Source of the DNA: Cordilura impudica
Taxonomy: Eukaryota; Arthropoda; Insecta; Diptera; Scathophagidae
Reading direction: 5' to 3'
NCBI GenBank assembly: GCA_963682025.1
Contig: OY821519.1
Span: 16,095,378 to 16,159,377, forward strand
Length of the DNA: 64,000 bases
This document shows positions 1 to 11,467 of this stretch, one piece after another (the first letter of the stretch is position 1; every line of letters begins with the position of its first letter). Position numbers and translations under genes: made by a program. Under the pieces are notes generated by a model, which saw nothing but the letters and a program-made list of their open reading frames with translations, was not told the DNA's origin and did no database searches.

Positions 1-381
1 AATATGGTAATTTTTCTGGGCTTGCGAAATACGTCTTAAATAATATTAAAAGGAATTGTTCTAGAGCAATTGCTTCGTGAATTGATTTATTAACAAGAGA
101 TTTATGAAGTGACCAATAAACTTTTACACAGAGAAGACGATTGTAGGCCATAAAAAACATTCACCCAATAATAACCTCTATTTCACCACTGTTGCATGAA
201 GTTATTTTTACTTTCTTGTTTTTTCGATTGACCATTTTGAAATATTTCAATGCGGTCATTTGTGCACTGAACTTTATAAAGGATGTTTTTTTGCTTAGAT
301 AGAGCTGACGAAGGGCTTATCTGTCAAACGAACTGTCACACTGCGCTCACCTTTTGACAGTTATGATCAGTATGCTCTGGC
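1..381. other. No gene recognised
   Basis: AT-rich sequence with no reading frame or repeat I can assign. The right part may be the untranslated end of the transposase remnant that follows. Confidence 0.4.
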
Positions 382-722
382 AAGTTATTATGAATAGACT
401 AATGCTTAAAAAATGCTACCAAATTATCCAAATTTACTTTGAAAATCAGTCATCGATCCGCATGTATTATAGACGACTTCGTGAGCAAGCCATCCATCGA
501 ACTGTGGATAGATTTCATACCACATACCCTCTGAATTATGCATGAACACCTACACATCAAAGAATGTGCGTACCGAAGAGAATATCGCCGCTGTAAACAA
601 AAGTGTGGAAGAAGATCCAAATTTATCGATTCGTCGTCAGTCGCAGGAATTGGGGCTCTGTGGAAAATTTCGCACAAAGATCTTGGCCTACACCCATATC
701 CGATCCAGCATTTCCTTCAGCA
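382..722 (+). pseudogene. Tc1/mariner-type transposase, N-terminal remnant
   Basis: Broken N-terminal part of a transposase of the IS630-Tc1-mariner (ITm) group, which would bind the element's ends through helix-turn-helix domains. Conceptual translation in shifting frames gives a first helix-turn-helix region (YQIIQIYFENQSSIR), then VRTEENIAAV and SVEEDPNLSIRR, then a second region ending KDLGLHPY. These are typical of the DNA-binding half of one common insect ITm family. At least two frameshifts and stops separate the blocks. No catalytic domain follows on this strand, because the sequence runs straight into a copy of a similar element on the opposite strand at about 720. Family placement is by memory of the motif pattern; the exact ITm subfamily is not decided. 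Confidence 0.65.
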
Positions 723-1135
723 TCGTCGTAGAATAATGGCCCAATGATATTGCCGGCCCAAATACCACACCAAACTGTGCATTGCTCATGGTGCATTGGC
801 AATTCAGCAGCCATGTGTAGATTTTCTGTACCCCACATGATGCAAACCGAGCTGAAAATGAGCTTCGTTAGTAAATAGGACTTTTCGGTAAAAATTCTCA
901 TCTTCTTCCGAGCATTCCGTAGCCCAATTAGGGAACTGAAAACATTACGGATTCTAATGCGGTATCAGCTCCTGCACTAATTGAACTATGTATGGCATCA
1001 TACCGAGTTCTTTATGCAAAATTCGCATCAAAGAAGTGCGTGCAATGTCTAAATGCTGAGAACGATGGGGAGTTGAGGTGCACATTCTGGTCAACAACGT
1101 GTTGTTTTATCCAATAACGATCCAGTTTGATAAAT
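718..1135 (-). pseudogene. Tc1/mariner-type transposase, central remnant
   Basis: Second ITm-type transposase remnant, lying tail-to-tail with the one before it. On the minus strand an open stretch (about 1085-960) reads RSQHLDIARTSLMRILHKEL and continues to LVQEL, the end of the DNA-binding part. It continues after stops with EEDENFYRKVLFTNEAHF, where a catalytic aspartate normally stands in the S/T-D-E triplet; here the triplet reads TNE. Next comes WGTENLHMAAELP and then VWCGIWAGNIIGPLFYDDAEG. The second and third catalytic blocks are missing because the copy stops at about 720. Dead by truncation, stops and an apparent D-to-N change. Confidence 0.65.
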
Positions 1136-2079
1136 TTTCGGAACTAGTCTCCTTGAGAAATAACTTAAGACTCAATAAATCACATAATCGAATTCCAATC
1201 ATAAAATATTAGTAAATTTGTATTAGGGAACCATATTTTAAGCCTCTGTATAAAGACATAAATCTTAGATAATGTTACTCAATCTTGTTCAAATCATTTT
1301 TATAATATTTTAATAACACACTTCATTATCCATTCCATCTGTAGATACTAACATTGCAATACGGTGTTTATCCCAGTCAGGGTATGTAACTGTCTGCTTC
1401 CTTAGTATAGACATGGGTACTTGTTTAGAGAAATTTAGTAATTCTCACACTCCTCACAATCATATATGATTTACTTCCAAATTTCCTAACGCTATGACGA
1501 GAATAAGCCACGATTCTCATGTTTAAGTCATGCGACTTACTGCGCCTAGAATAAACAACGGTTCTAACATTGACGGTTTCGTGTTCAAAAACTCGACTAA
1601 CTACGACGAGAATAAAACTCACTTATTGTGCTCACAACCTACGCTAACTACGCTAATTAAATACGGCATGTTTTGGAAGAAAAATTCGTTAAAGCATGGC
1701 ACCTTAAAAAACTCGGATCTGGCTCCTTTGTAGTACGGTTGAACAATTCTTGATTTCTCTAAATATTGTATTACATATTACTCTTACGAACTAATTTAAA
1801 ATTCTATCTATGTATATTCCTTACATACTAATGTACTTTTCAAGGACTTAACTTACCTTCACATATCAAAATCCACCTTTGCTGGGCCACTTATAAATAT
1901 CAATATACTATCATAAATATTCCTCAAAAAGGGAATTAAAAAAGGGAATAATCAAACTTAATCTACTTCTTACAACTAAAATTTACTACTATACTTAAGT
2001 AAATAAAAGGAAATAATATATACAAAAGAAAGAAGAGAGAGGCCGATAACCTACCGGGAGGCGTTTTACACCAAATTCC
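1136..2079. other. No gene recognised
   Basis: About 0.9 kb of AT-rich sequence without a supported reading frame. The part from 1500 to 1640 has several short copies of an ACGAGAATAA-like word, but no regular period. The first bases may be the 5' end of the preceding minus-strand transposon. Confidence 0.35.
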
Positions 2080-3140
2080 CCATGTCAAAATACTGTATCC
2101 TCCTACGACAAATTAAGAGGTCTGCACCCTCGAAAAGATAATCTTTATCCCGTAATGTCAAGAGGTCCACTGGATACACATAACCATCATCAGGAACCTG
2201 TTCCAGGTCCCGCGCAGATGTGAAGCAATCCACGACCAAACCATTATCCAGAGCGGATGCCCTCCAAGAATCTGATGACGGAGTTTATCATAAAAACATC
2301 TATTTTAGGGGAACCTACACTGTCGTAGATCACCCTACAAGATGGCCTGCGCAGTACACCATCTGGATCAATCTCAGGCCTCATCCCCCGAAAAGCCGCA
2401 AAGATACGTCATTCCCACACCAACTGGCGTAAAGAAATTCCGCACCAGATAGGAAAGGCGTTGGATTATCTGCAAATATATCAACAGTCGCATCCTGGGA
2501 CTGAGACAGCCTTTTCTCCCTATTATACTGTGGCACACCCTGTCTATATGCCTCGTAAAATATAACACATAAATAATTAATACTATCTCTCACGACTATA
2601 TTCTTAGTACCAACCCTCAGAGTAGGTATGAACTCCTAGCGTTACCATAAGGTGTCCGCGCCTTCCCTTTATTATAATACCATTGCACTTTCTTACATTC
2701 AGGATTAGCCCCATTGATTAAAACAAGTGAAGAAGGGCCCTAGGGATGTATTTACCCTTCTATTCGTCGTTTTCCCCCTAGGCCCAAAGGCCGTAACCAA
2801 AATATCTTCTGCATATATCAGTAACAAGTTACCTTCAGGTGCCAGATATAAAAATATTATAAATAATATGCCCAAAAAGAGATCCCTACGGCACTCTTCT
2901 CGTAATCTTCCTAATATCAGAGTTGCTCGCCAAGAGTACGGCCGTTCAAAACATTCGCAACTATTATACAAGTACTCCGATCAAAGCCCTTTGTCGTCAT
3001 TTTGCCTACCATGCAGTGTCAAACGCCTTAGAAAAGTTAAGGCCCACCGCAATGGTAGCGTATCTGCTGTTCAGTCCCCTCGTCACGTAACTCGAGGATA
3101 CCATTAGCACGTGTGAAGCACGAGTGTCCAGCCTCCTTTG
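2080..3140 (-). pseudogene. Degenerate non-LTR retrotransposon reverse transcriptase
   Basis: Old remnant of the reverse transcriptase of a non-LTR (LINE-type) retrotransposon, read on the minus strand. Recognisable pieces in order are VGLNFSKAFDTAW (motif A, with the catalytic aspartate of a D-x-S-K-A-F-D type motif, near 3006-3050), a possible G-S-x-x-G-like block, LLIYAEDILVTA near 2787-2826 (motif C, where YADD has become YAED), and FNQWG near 2705-2720. A later stretch (2381-2593) reads on for about 70 residues, as expected for the thumb region. Frameshifts and stops occur throughout. The substitution in motif C alone would inactivate the enzyme. Clade (jockey/R1/I type) is uncertain. 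Confidence 0.6.
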
Positions 3141-4050
3141 TAGTACATAAACTGTGCTACTATGTGGTTGAAATTTTATAAACACAATGAGAATTGTAAG
3201 ATTTAATATAAGGTATAGGTAAAAGTAGCATATTATGTATATAGAACAAAAAGTACAATTCCAACGACACATTACAAAATGGTGTAGTGTCCACATCTGG
3301 TCTGCCTGAATCGAATCGAAATTTTCTTACTTGTTCATTATATGGTTGCCTGGGATTTTTTTTGTGCAATGTTTAGTTGTCAGTACTACATTATTGGTTT
3401 TGGCCACCACACAACAAGTGGTGCCATCATGTACCCGAGAGGCTGGCCCAGACTGTCAGCCATACAAATAAATGCTTTCCAATCGTTATGTACACACTAA
3501 CAATGGTCCAACACAACCATCGTGGTATTCTTGGGTTCCTTGTTTTTCTCGCAATTTTATGTTTTTTTCCCCAATTTTTTTTTTTATTTTTAATCAACTA
3601 ACGAACGTTAGGCTGTTGTAGTTACTGTTGTTTAAAGTTTTCGAATTTTTCACTTTTTTTCTGGTCATTTGCCAAAATTGATTTTTGGCACTGAAATCTG
3701 CAAGATGTATGGTTTTAAATGTAAAATAAACAAATGTTACGGTTTTCAGGGTACGCTGTTCTTATTGAAATGAATTTTTTTTTGTTTTTATTGCACGTTT
3801 TTGAAAGTTTATTATATTTACTAGTGGGGGCAAAAATGGGTTGACTAGTTTATTTGTTTTTTTTTTAGCAATTGCAGTACTCACTCATCATTTAAAACTA
3901 TAGAAAATTAAATGATAAATGGAGGTTTGAAACGTGAAATGTTTTAATTTCGTTGCAGCTGCTGACAGAAGATAAGAAATATCAGTCACAAATTAAAACA
4001 TAAACCAGCAAAAGAGGAGCATTCAAAGAAGTAATATTAATAAGAGCTTT
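3141..4050. other. No gene recognised; homopolymer-rich
   Basis: T-rich and A-rich stretches, including many runs of 7-10 T between 3355 and 3880. No coding signal or recognisable element. Confidence 0.4.
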
Positions 4051-4054
4051 GGAA

Positions 4055-4130
4055 GTCAATATATAGACAGACAGACAGATCCTTTTATAAGGATCAAGAA
4101 TATATATAATTTATGGAGTCTTAAGTATTT
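4055..4130 (+). repeat. INE-1/DINE-1-like Helentron fragment
   Basis: A short piece containing an AGAC-type microsatellite followed by GATCAAGAATATATATAA and TTATGGAG. This closely resembles the central part of Drosophila INE-1/DINE-1 elements as I remember them. No termini are visible, so it is a fragment and the call is tentative. Confidence 0.4.
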
Positions 4131-5705
4131 ATTTCGGTGGATGCTTTCCCAATATTACTTTTTTTATATAAATATATTTTTTTTTTATTTTTTCGATTCC
4201 TCGATAAAAATTTTGTAATTCCCAATATTAATTTGGTTAGTCCAAATTTCTATTTGATATTGTATAGATTTGGAATTGTAGTATTTTCATAATAATTTAT
4301 ATTGATCTCAGTGGAAGTTGTTAAAATCATACCAAAAGAAGATTTTCCTTTGGAAGTAACGTATGACTTAGATTTTTTCATATACACCTTATTATTTTAT
4401 CTTTCTGTGTGTTCCAGCTGGGCCACTTTCCTTGCCTAAATTTCCATCCCTCTTAATTAATATATTTTTTTTTTTAAATAAACTCAAAAGGAACAAAACA
4501 ATGAACATTTCTTTCGATCTGCTCTATAGCAAACCAGGAATGTACACAGTAGTTTTTAAATCTTATCATAGATTTGAAAAAAAAAATCATTTCCTTTTTT
4601 TTAAGAACAAAAACAACATTTACCACGTAGCACGAACAAAAGTACAAATTAGTCTTAATCTCCTCACAAAATCAAAGAATAAATAAATAATAACGACATG
4701 CGACAAAATAAACACTATTGTTATTTTTGTTGGTGTTGTTATGGAAATTCTATTAATTAGTGTAGAAACATTGAACACGCATGTTTATGCAACACTTGGA
4801 CGATGTTTCAACTAAACTAAATCCCCATTTAACAGAGAACGAACGTAATGACAACAACCTTGTGGAAAATCATGCACAGACATTCAAACTGGAAAATGCA
4901 TTTTCATTAAAAAAATGAAAAATGTTGTAAAACGAGGCCACCCGAAAGAAAAACAATAGTTAATAAGAAGGTATTGACATGATCTCATCTGTCAACACAA
5001 ATTTTCATAAAAAAAAAAAAACATAAATGATATATGATCAATCATATGATAATCATATTACTAAAGAAATGTATTTTCACAAGAAAATAAAAACAAAAAA
5101 AAAAAAAATAATAATGAAAGAACAACTGAAATTAGTATGGGGATAGGCCTTTTATTATGGAATGAAATTAGTAAATTATAAGGAATATGGAGTAAAGTGG
5201 CAACCGTTTTGATACGGCTTCTGAGATAGAAGCTAAAGATTATTTTTTAAATTCTTCTAAATATTTTAATCCATAAAATGGGAAAAGGTCTTTATTTCTG
5301 CATTAACAGAGTTCAGTTGATTTGTCGCTTAAAGGGGTAATCCTTTTTTCCACTTTAACTTCCCAAAAATTTTAATTCCGCCACTTCATGCGCTAATTCA
5401 AAAGGATAAAATCAACATATTCGTAAAAGAATTCGAACTTTGGAAATTAAATTTAAAAGTGGTGTGGAAAGTATAAAAAAGGATTTATGGTAATTCGAAT
5501 GTTATGGGATTTAAAATAGGGAACATGGTAAATTTTTTTTCTTCGTAAATCTCTATAACGAGGTTTTTGTCTTCGGCTAAGATAGGTCATTCGTGTCCAG
5601 GGTCTATTTATGCAATGATAAAATGGTTTAATTACCCTTTCTTGGGTTTTAATTATGTCTGTTTATTTTTATTTATATTAAAAAAAAATTCACAATTCAA
5701 AATAA
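4131..5705. other. No gene recognised
   Basis: About 1.6 kb of AT-rich DNA with several poly-A runs (for example 5010-5021 and 5094-5108). The open stretch at 4432-4686 is low-complexity Lys/Asn/Phe sequence and is not supported as a gene. Confidence 0.4.
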
Positions 5706-6475
5706 ACAAGTAAGGAAATTATAGTCGGTATAGACCGACTATATGATACCCTATACCATGCGTTAATAGACCCTATCTCATAGGCCCAACTAACTGGACA
5801 TAGAAATTAAGCATAAACCAAATTTGAGTGGGATTTTTATTAATTTTTTTGGCTGCGGATATGAAAAAGTTCATATCGGATGCTATATCTATATAGGGAC
5901 TAGGCCCAAAAATGGATCGATCCTAACTATGTTTGGTAAAGTCTCTTGTATTTTGCAAAAATATATACAAATAAAATTTGAGAAGAATCAGTGCAATATT
6001 TTTGTTTTTTGATAGATTTAAGTGAAGATCGGGAAGCAGCTCTATATGGGGCCTATGACTAAGAGAAATCTCCCATAGGGCTCATTTTTAGACTACTCAT
6101 TAATTTGAGTAAGATCTATATGACAATTTGGATCTTATGGAAATTTATGTCGATTTCATAAGGGTCATTTGTATGGGGGCTAGGTCCGAACATGGACCGA
6201 TTCTCACCAATTTCAATAGCGTTCATCCTATGGCCGATAAAAGCTTATATATCAAATTTCGTCAAAATATATTCATATTTGCGACCTGCAGTTTGATTAC
6301 AAGGTTTACATGGACACACAGACGGACGGACGGACGGACATCTTTAAATCGAATCAGTTAGTGATTCTGATTCGATCGGTATAATAAAAGATGGGTCTAG
6401 GTCAAATATTTTTGGTAGTCACAAACAGCAGCACAAAGTCATTATACCCAAAACACATAGTGGTATGGGGTATAA
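5706..6475 (+). mobile_element. Non-autonomous Helentron (DINE-1-like), copy 1
   Basis: One of about eight copies of a noncoding repeat family in the window. It opens with ACAAGTAAG and a near-palindrome (AGTCGGTATAGACCGACT), followed by ATACCCTATACCA. It has an A/T-rich body with GGTCCGAACATGGACCGATT-type blocks, then a GGAC-unit microsatellite at about 6310-6340. It closes with TTATACCCAAAACACATAGT and GGTAT..GGTATAA. The ATACCCTATACCA/TGGTATGGGGTAT pair forms subterminal inverted repeats and the end can fold into a hairpin. This layout (subterminal repeats, central tetranucleotide microsatellite, 3' hairpin, no coding capacity) matches DINE-1/INE-1 Helentrons. About 770 bp and apparently full length. 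Confidence 0.7.
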
Positions 6476-8076
6476 ATATATTGAAACACAATCGCCTGTA
6501 ATCTTTCGTCTCCGCTCGCCTTCTTCTCCGTTTATGGTAATCGGCCAGCAAAAGTTGGAATCGGCTTATCAGGAATCCACAAATATCAATAGTCGGCAAT
6601 TATAAGGAATCGTTTATCATCGGTAAATATCAGAAACCGATAATATCAAGAATCGGTAATCATTAGTAATCGGGATCGGTAATCAAGTGTTTCGTTTTCT
6701 CGCTTATAACATAACGGAGTGTCGTCGGCAGTTGGTAGATCAGCAACGTATGGCCTCTCGGTATTTAAATGACAAAATGGTTTGGTAATTCCGTCGTGGC
6801 ACTTTGGTGTAGACTAAAAAGTTAACAAAGTCTCTTGGGCTTAATTTACATGCCTGCCTTCATGACTTAACCGCACGGTGTTACCAATACCGGGTGATAT
6901 ACTATGCTTCCACCGGCTCCCCGCCATAAGACGGATTACAATCAAGGAGAGATGTTATGGGCATCTCCCCACTCTTTGTTGAAGGGTCGGGTCTACCTAA
7001 AACCCCGTTGATCTCTGGGTCACAACTCCCAGTGGAACGCAACTCCATGACAAGCTGTGCTCTTCCCGTGATGTGGGCAAACACAGCCATTACGAAACTC
7101 CCCCGGGGGGGGTTTTTCCCATAAACACATTTTGAAGATTCATTACAGATATTGATAATCCGTACAAGAACATACACAACTTCCGACACGCCTTGTCCTT
7201 CAATCCTTCAACAAATATTCAACACTCTTGTCTACACAATCCTTATTCCTGCTATTACACGTTTTCCAGCATATAAATAGATCTCCGAATTCCACCAACC
7301 AACGCTCTTGTATCCAATTCATCCATAACGAAATCTTGTCAGAGAACTGCTTACTAAATGATTCTTACTGCTAGTTCCATCAGGTGACGTTAAGCCTGAT
7401 ATCGACAACGTTCCTATCTCATCGTTCTACCAGTCTAGCTGACTCAGACATTCCTGGAATCCACTTCAACTCACCCAGCAGCCACCAAACACTGTTGTCT
7501 ACTAGACTTTTTACAGCTACCTCCACTGCACATCAGTTTCGATAGCATCTTGAATTGGGTTCGACTCATGTTCCAAACTCTTATCTACTACATTACTCAC
7601 AGCCATCTACACAATACTTTATCCTTACCCATTAGGCATCTAGAACAGGGTTCGACTCATGTAGCCTTCAATTCTTCAAGCACCGGGTACCACAGATTAA
7701 TGGGATGTTAGCAACCTTTTCATCTGGGAGACTTTTACACCTCCCGGTCAGTAGTATATGTTCTCGTTCGAATCATCTCCGTCAAGAGAACCCATGACTC
7801 GTCTTCATTGGGCTAATCATGACTTCCTGTAGTACCAATATAGCCTTTGCTGAGGCTGTGTATATTCATATCATGCTACTACCAGTTATCCCCCCCAAAA
7901 AGGATAGCACTTGTAGACTTAGCCTTAACTGGTAGCCGCTAGGAATAATCACTACAATCAACTAGCTTTGCCTAGCGTTGCCAGCTTTACCACGAGGAAG
8001 TTGGTTACAGGCACATGTTGGCAATGAGCTTTACCACACCTACACTCAACTTTACATAAAAAGGTAAGAAAAAGAT
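6476..8076. other. Unrecognised, locally GC-richer region
   Basis: This 1.6 kb differs in composition from its surroundings. It is GC-richer around 6860-7110 and pyrimidine-rich from about 7190 to 8040. A 95-codon open stretch at 6902-7189 on the minus strand reads VMELRSTGSCDPEINGVLGR in its middle, but I cannot assign it. The phrase GGGTTCGACTCATGT occurs twice (about 7557 and 7639). It could be untranslated or leader sequence of a retroelement, which I cannot prove. Confidence 0.35.
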
Positions 8077-8172
8077 TTAACGGGAGCAGTCAGTCGAGGC
8101 CCTGGATTAGCGAGAGCAGTCATCCGAGGCCGCTGGATTAGCGAGATCAGTCAGCCGTGGTCGCTGGATTAG
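8077..8172. repeat. 31-bp tandem repeat, three units
   Basis: Three direct units of about 31 bp beginning TTAGCGAGAGCAGTCA and ending CGCTGGA occupy 8077-8106, 8107-8137 and 8138-8168, followed by a 4-base start of a fourth. Units 2 and 3 differ at about five positions; unit 1 is one base shorter. GC content is clearly above the surroundings. Confidence 0.85.
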
Positions 8173-8860
8173 ATTTATTTGTAACAACCCAAGTCTATCG
8201 TTACTTCAAAAAGTGCATAGATTCTTTAATTTACTGCAAAGCAATCGTACATCCTGTCTTGTCGAAACAAGACTGACTTCTTCTACATCAACTTTAAATA
8301 CTTAGCTTATCTATTTTATGAACTAGTTGAGAATTCTAAGTGGGGTTCAAGAAAAATTAATTTGATATGTACGTGTGTATATAAGTATGTGGTTGCTTGC
8401 GTAATTCAAAGCTGTTGTGAAGTTTCTCATCATCCTTTATTAAAGTGAATATTAGTAAATAAATGACGTACAAATAATAACAAATAAATAATGTACGTTT
8501 GAAATGGTGAATGCAAATTGCGATCTTACATCTTCTGAAAAAAAAGCTAAGTTTAATGAAATGAAATTCGAAATTATGGTTCTGAGCTGTTAGGTATAAC
8601 AAAATTGCAAATTTTTTTCAAAATAGATCTTCATCTGAACTAGTATACGACTTGCAGGGGTAGGGCCCTCACTTTGGAAAACGCTGTAATCAATAATGGT
8701 TTCTCAGCTTGGCTGTTGTCAGTTATAACTTGAGCCTTAATGGGCGGCTCCATCACTCCGTGAACTTTCCTCCGTATTGAACTTTTTTCGTAATTAATGA
8801 AACATCAACACTGGTCCCGTCAATTTTCATCCTTGAATGGACTACTGTCATAATTTTGAG
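8173..8860. other. No gene recognised
   Basis: No supported reading frame. The last 200 bases directly precede the mariner remnant and probably contain its decayed 5' half, but no motif is readable. Confidence 0.35.
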
Positions 8861-8869
8861 CAAGCTCAG

Positions 8870-9185
8870 TCATGAAATTTGGGTTTGACATCTATTCGAA
8901 GAAGGGATGGGTACCGGATTTCCTCACAATTGACTATAAACGCAGTCGTGTGAAAGCTTCAAAAGAGTATTTGGTTTTAATTAACCGCAATAAGGAGAAG
9001 TTTTTTTTTGTAATGGCGGATGAAACGTGGATCCATTACACTTTATCGAAGGTAAACCAGCAGTCTAAACAGTGAGCTTCTTCAGGAAAACCGCGATCGA
9101 AAAAGGACAAAGTGGGGTTATCAGTTATCAGCCAGCAAGGTCAATGTGACAGTTTTTTTTAATGTATGTGGCTTACAGTAGGTAG
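8870..9185 (+). pseudogene. mariner transposase remnant (first catalytic region)
   Basis: Fragment of a mariner-family (DD34D) transposase. The readable part has WVPDFLTIDYKRSRVKASKE, as in the WVPHEL region between the DNA-binding and catalytic halves. After it comes FVMADETWIHYT, which holds the first catalytic aspartate in the conserved DETW block. After an in-frame stop at 9073 the sequence resumes with SSGKPRSKKDKVGLS and, after a frame change, KVNVTVFFNVCG, the region after the first aspartate. The second and third aspartates are absent. It stops shortly before a Helitron that begins at 9311. Confidence 0.75.
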
Positions 9186-9310
9186 GTAGCAAACTGGGAC
9201 AAGACATAAATATTTCTTCAACTAAGAAAATAAGATTAAAAACCAACAATTTCATTTTTATTAATATATTATTATTAATATAAAGAAACATTACATCTAT
9301 ACAGTAGAAA

Positions 9311-9855
9311 TCTATAATATAAATAAGCAAGGCGATTTCTTGTGACCGAAGTAACTTTGTCAGTTTTAAACCGATTTGAACCAAACATACCTCATTTGGA
9401 AGGTATTTCTTTTTAGCTGTCCACCAGATTTTCAGATTTGCACTGTCTCTAACATTTTTTTTGAGTAAAATTCATTTTAAGTTGCTACCAACAAATACAT
9501 AAAATTATGCAATGCTGTGTGTGTGTTTATTATATTTGTTAATGTGTTTGCAAAAATGATATATGAAAAGCCCTGTGTTGAATTGAAAAATAACTTTGGA
9601 CATAAACCAATAACAACAATAAATCAATCGAATTTCATTATATCGCATATCACATGCCCTGTGTTGAATTGTGAATTACCTAAAATAAGCATACCTTTAG
9701 GTGGCATACAAGGTGGTTCAAATACCTTTAGGTGTTGTAATGAAATAAATTTAATGAATTAAATAGATTGAAAAAACTTTTAGAAAAATAAATTAAATGA
9801 AGAAATAAAATTTCCTAAAATTTTCACTCGAATTTTGAGGGCTGGGCTCTGCTAG
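9311..9855 (+). mobile_element. Non-autonomous Helitron, CTAGCAG family, copy 1
   Basis: Starts with TCTATAATAT and AAGCAAGGCGATTTCTTGTG and ends with GGGCTGGGCTCTGCTAG, lying between an A and a T. That is the canonical Helitron layout (5' TC, 3' CTRR, insertion between A and T, no target duplication). Just inside the 3' end is a CTCGAATTTTGAGGG hairpin; in other copies the stem CTCGAA/TTTCGAG is perfect. 545 bp, no coding capacity. Five further copies lie at 32003, 35756, 36286, 50215 and 58187. Confidence 0.8.
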
Positions 9856-9974
9856 TATTAATAATTAAGAATAATATAAAAGGAAATATGAACGAAATAA
9901 ACAGGTACAAGATTTTTTAAAATTTAGAGTAACAGATTTCCAGCTAAATTTAGTATTTTGTGTGCCTTCCTTTA

Positions 9975-10940
9975 TTTAATATCACCATCTCAAGAAGTAC
10001 TTGCATTGACTGCACTAGATTTTTTTGCAATATTCAGGGCTTATATTCTGCCATTCTTCAAGAAAGTCTTTTTTATAGTTAATTTTTTTAGAAATGGTGT
10101 GATTTGTGAGCTGTTGTTTCAAAAAATTCCGCAAATTTCTAACTGGATTAATAGTAGGGCTTTGAGGAAGCGTTTCATTAACGTGTGGATAATTGTGCAA
10201 ATTCCAGGATCCTACATTGTAGACTTTGTGCTTGGGGTCTTGTCTGAGGAAAAATAACAATCGTCACGAAGACTAACTCTTTCAATCCATCTAGGCATTT
10301 TTTTTTTAAATATCCATAAAATTGAGAACGCTGGATTCTGCTGCAGAAAACAAGCCCCATATAATTACTTCATGTTTGATAGTTGGATTTAGTTTTTTAG
10401 ACATCAGCGCTATATTGGACTTTTTCCTCCATTTGACCCGAAGAGGTTAAACTTACTCTCGTCAGTGAATAAAATATATCTTGCTAGAGCGGAACATAGC
10501 ATAGTCTGTGGTCTTTACCGAACTATAAGTTTTTTTTCTGATTAGTCTTACTTATAAATGGGTTTTAACTACAACTTCTTCCTCACAAATTTTCTTTTCG
10601 GATCATATATCCGATAATAGAAGTACTGGGCCTTTTACCCAAATCTGTCGTAATTATTTCTGACAACTTTGGAGCACTTAGAAAGTGGTTATTTATGATT
10701 GTTAATAGCAAATAATGCTCATCAGCATCAGAAAATATTTTAGTTGTTGCATTTTTGGTCTGTTTGCAACAGCGTTTTATTATGAACAGTAGAATGGCTT
10801 CTGTTTACTAGTCTTCCAATATCTCTTATCGGTTTTCCACTTTTATTGTGGTTTACGAATATCTATTGATGTTTGTCCCCGTTGTGGACCCATTTTCACG
10901 CTTTAATTCAGTTTCTATTTTTTTAAACTTCTGACTCATG
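9975..10940 (-). pseudogene. Tc1-like transposase pseudogene
   Basis: Degenerate Tc1-family transposase read from about 10940 down to 9975. The start may be MGPQRGQTSIDIRKP near 10895. The FTDESKFNLFGS-like block with the first aspartate lies near 10450. MGLVFCSRIQ (10360) matches the VWGCFS region. DPKHKVYNV (near 10235) matches the second catalytic block, with the flanking QQDN degraded. PQSPTINPVRNL (about 10150) matches SPDLNPIENL, with the catalytic glutamate position reading R. The C-terminal NHTISKKIN..FLEEWQNISPEYCKKI is still well preserved. Multiple stops and frameshifts; dead. Confidence 0.7.
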
Positions 10941-11034
10941 AAATTTTTTTTGATAAAAATCAAATGAAGTGACGTTTTTCATTAAGTAACCCAATTTGGT
11001 TGGCGCCTAATTTTTTGTACTTTCTGTACTCTCA

Positions 11035-11330
11035 ACAACACTGTACCGATGGTATATATCAGTTTTTCCATCTGTTTTTAACTCCTCGAAATAAATATAT
11101 TCGTGATCTTTATAAAAGGAGAAGTCAGTCTAGCGATATCCGTCTATCTGTCTGTAAAAATCACGATCACACCCTCAATGGGTCAGCTGGATTGTTTATT
11201 TTTAGCGAAAATGATTCACTGACATACTGAGCAAGATTTTTGTTTAAAATCATCAAGATCGGTTCAATAGGTCCCAAGATTTTAATGAAAACTAAATAAG
11301 TCTCCATCTCGTTAAGTAAAAGGAGTGAAC
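11035..11330 (+). repeat. Possible Helentron-like fragment
   Basis: Contains AGTCTAGCGATATCCGTCTA, a TCTGTCTG run and an AAGATCGGTTCAATAGG block. These resemble parts of INE-1/DINE-1-type repeats but belong to a different subfamily from the copies at 5706 and elsewhere. No termini identified. Confidence 0.35.
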
Positions 11331-11467
11331 CCCATTTCGAAGAGACATTTTAGCAAGGCGGACTTGCTGGTATCTACTAACTTTAGGCACTCTGCTGGAC
11401 TAAAAACTTTACAGTTCGAATTAATGATATCATTAAGGTTTTGATTGCCGCCTAGGCAATCCGAATT

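Noticed and set aside
4432..4686. 84-codon open stretch
   Set aside because: Low-complexity Lys/Asn/Phe/Leu product of AT-rich DNA; no domain or conserved pattern.
5824..6361. Several 60-110 codon open stretches (also in the copies at 26502, 41946, 51945, 52217, 54495 and 59561)
   Set aside because: The same frames recur in every Helentron copy with unrelated breaks; they are accidental frames of a noncoding repeat.
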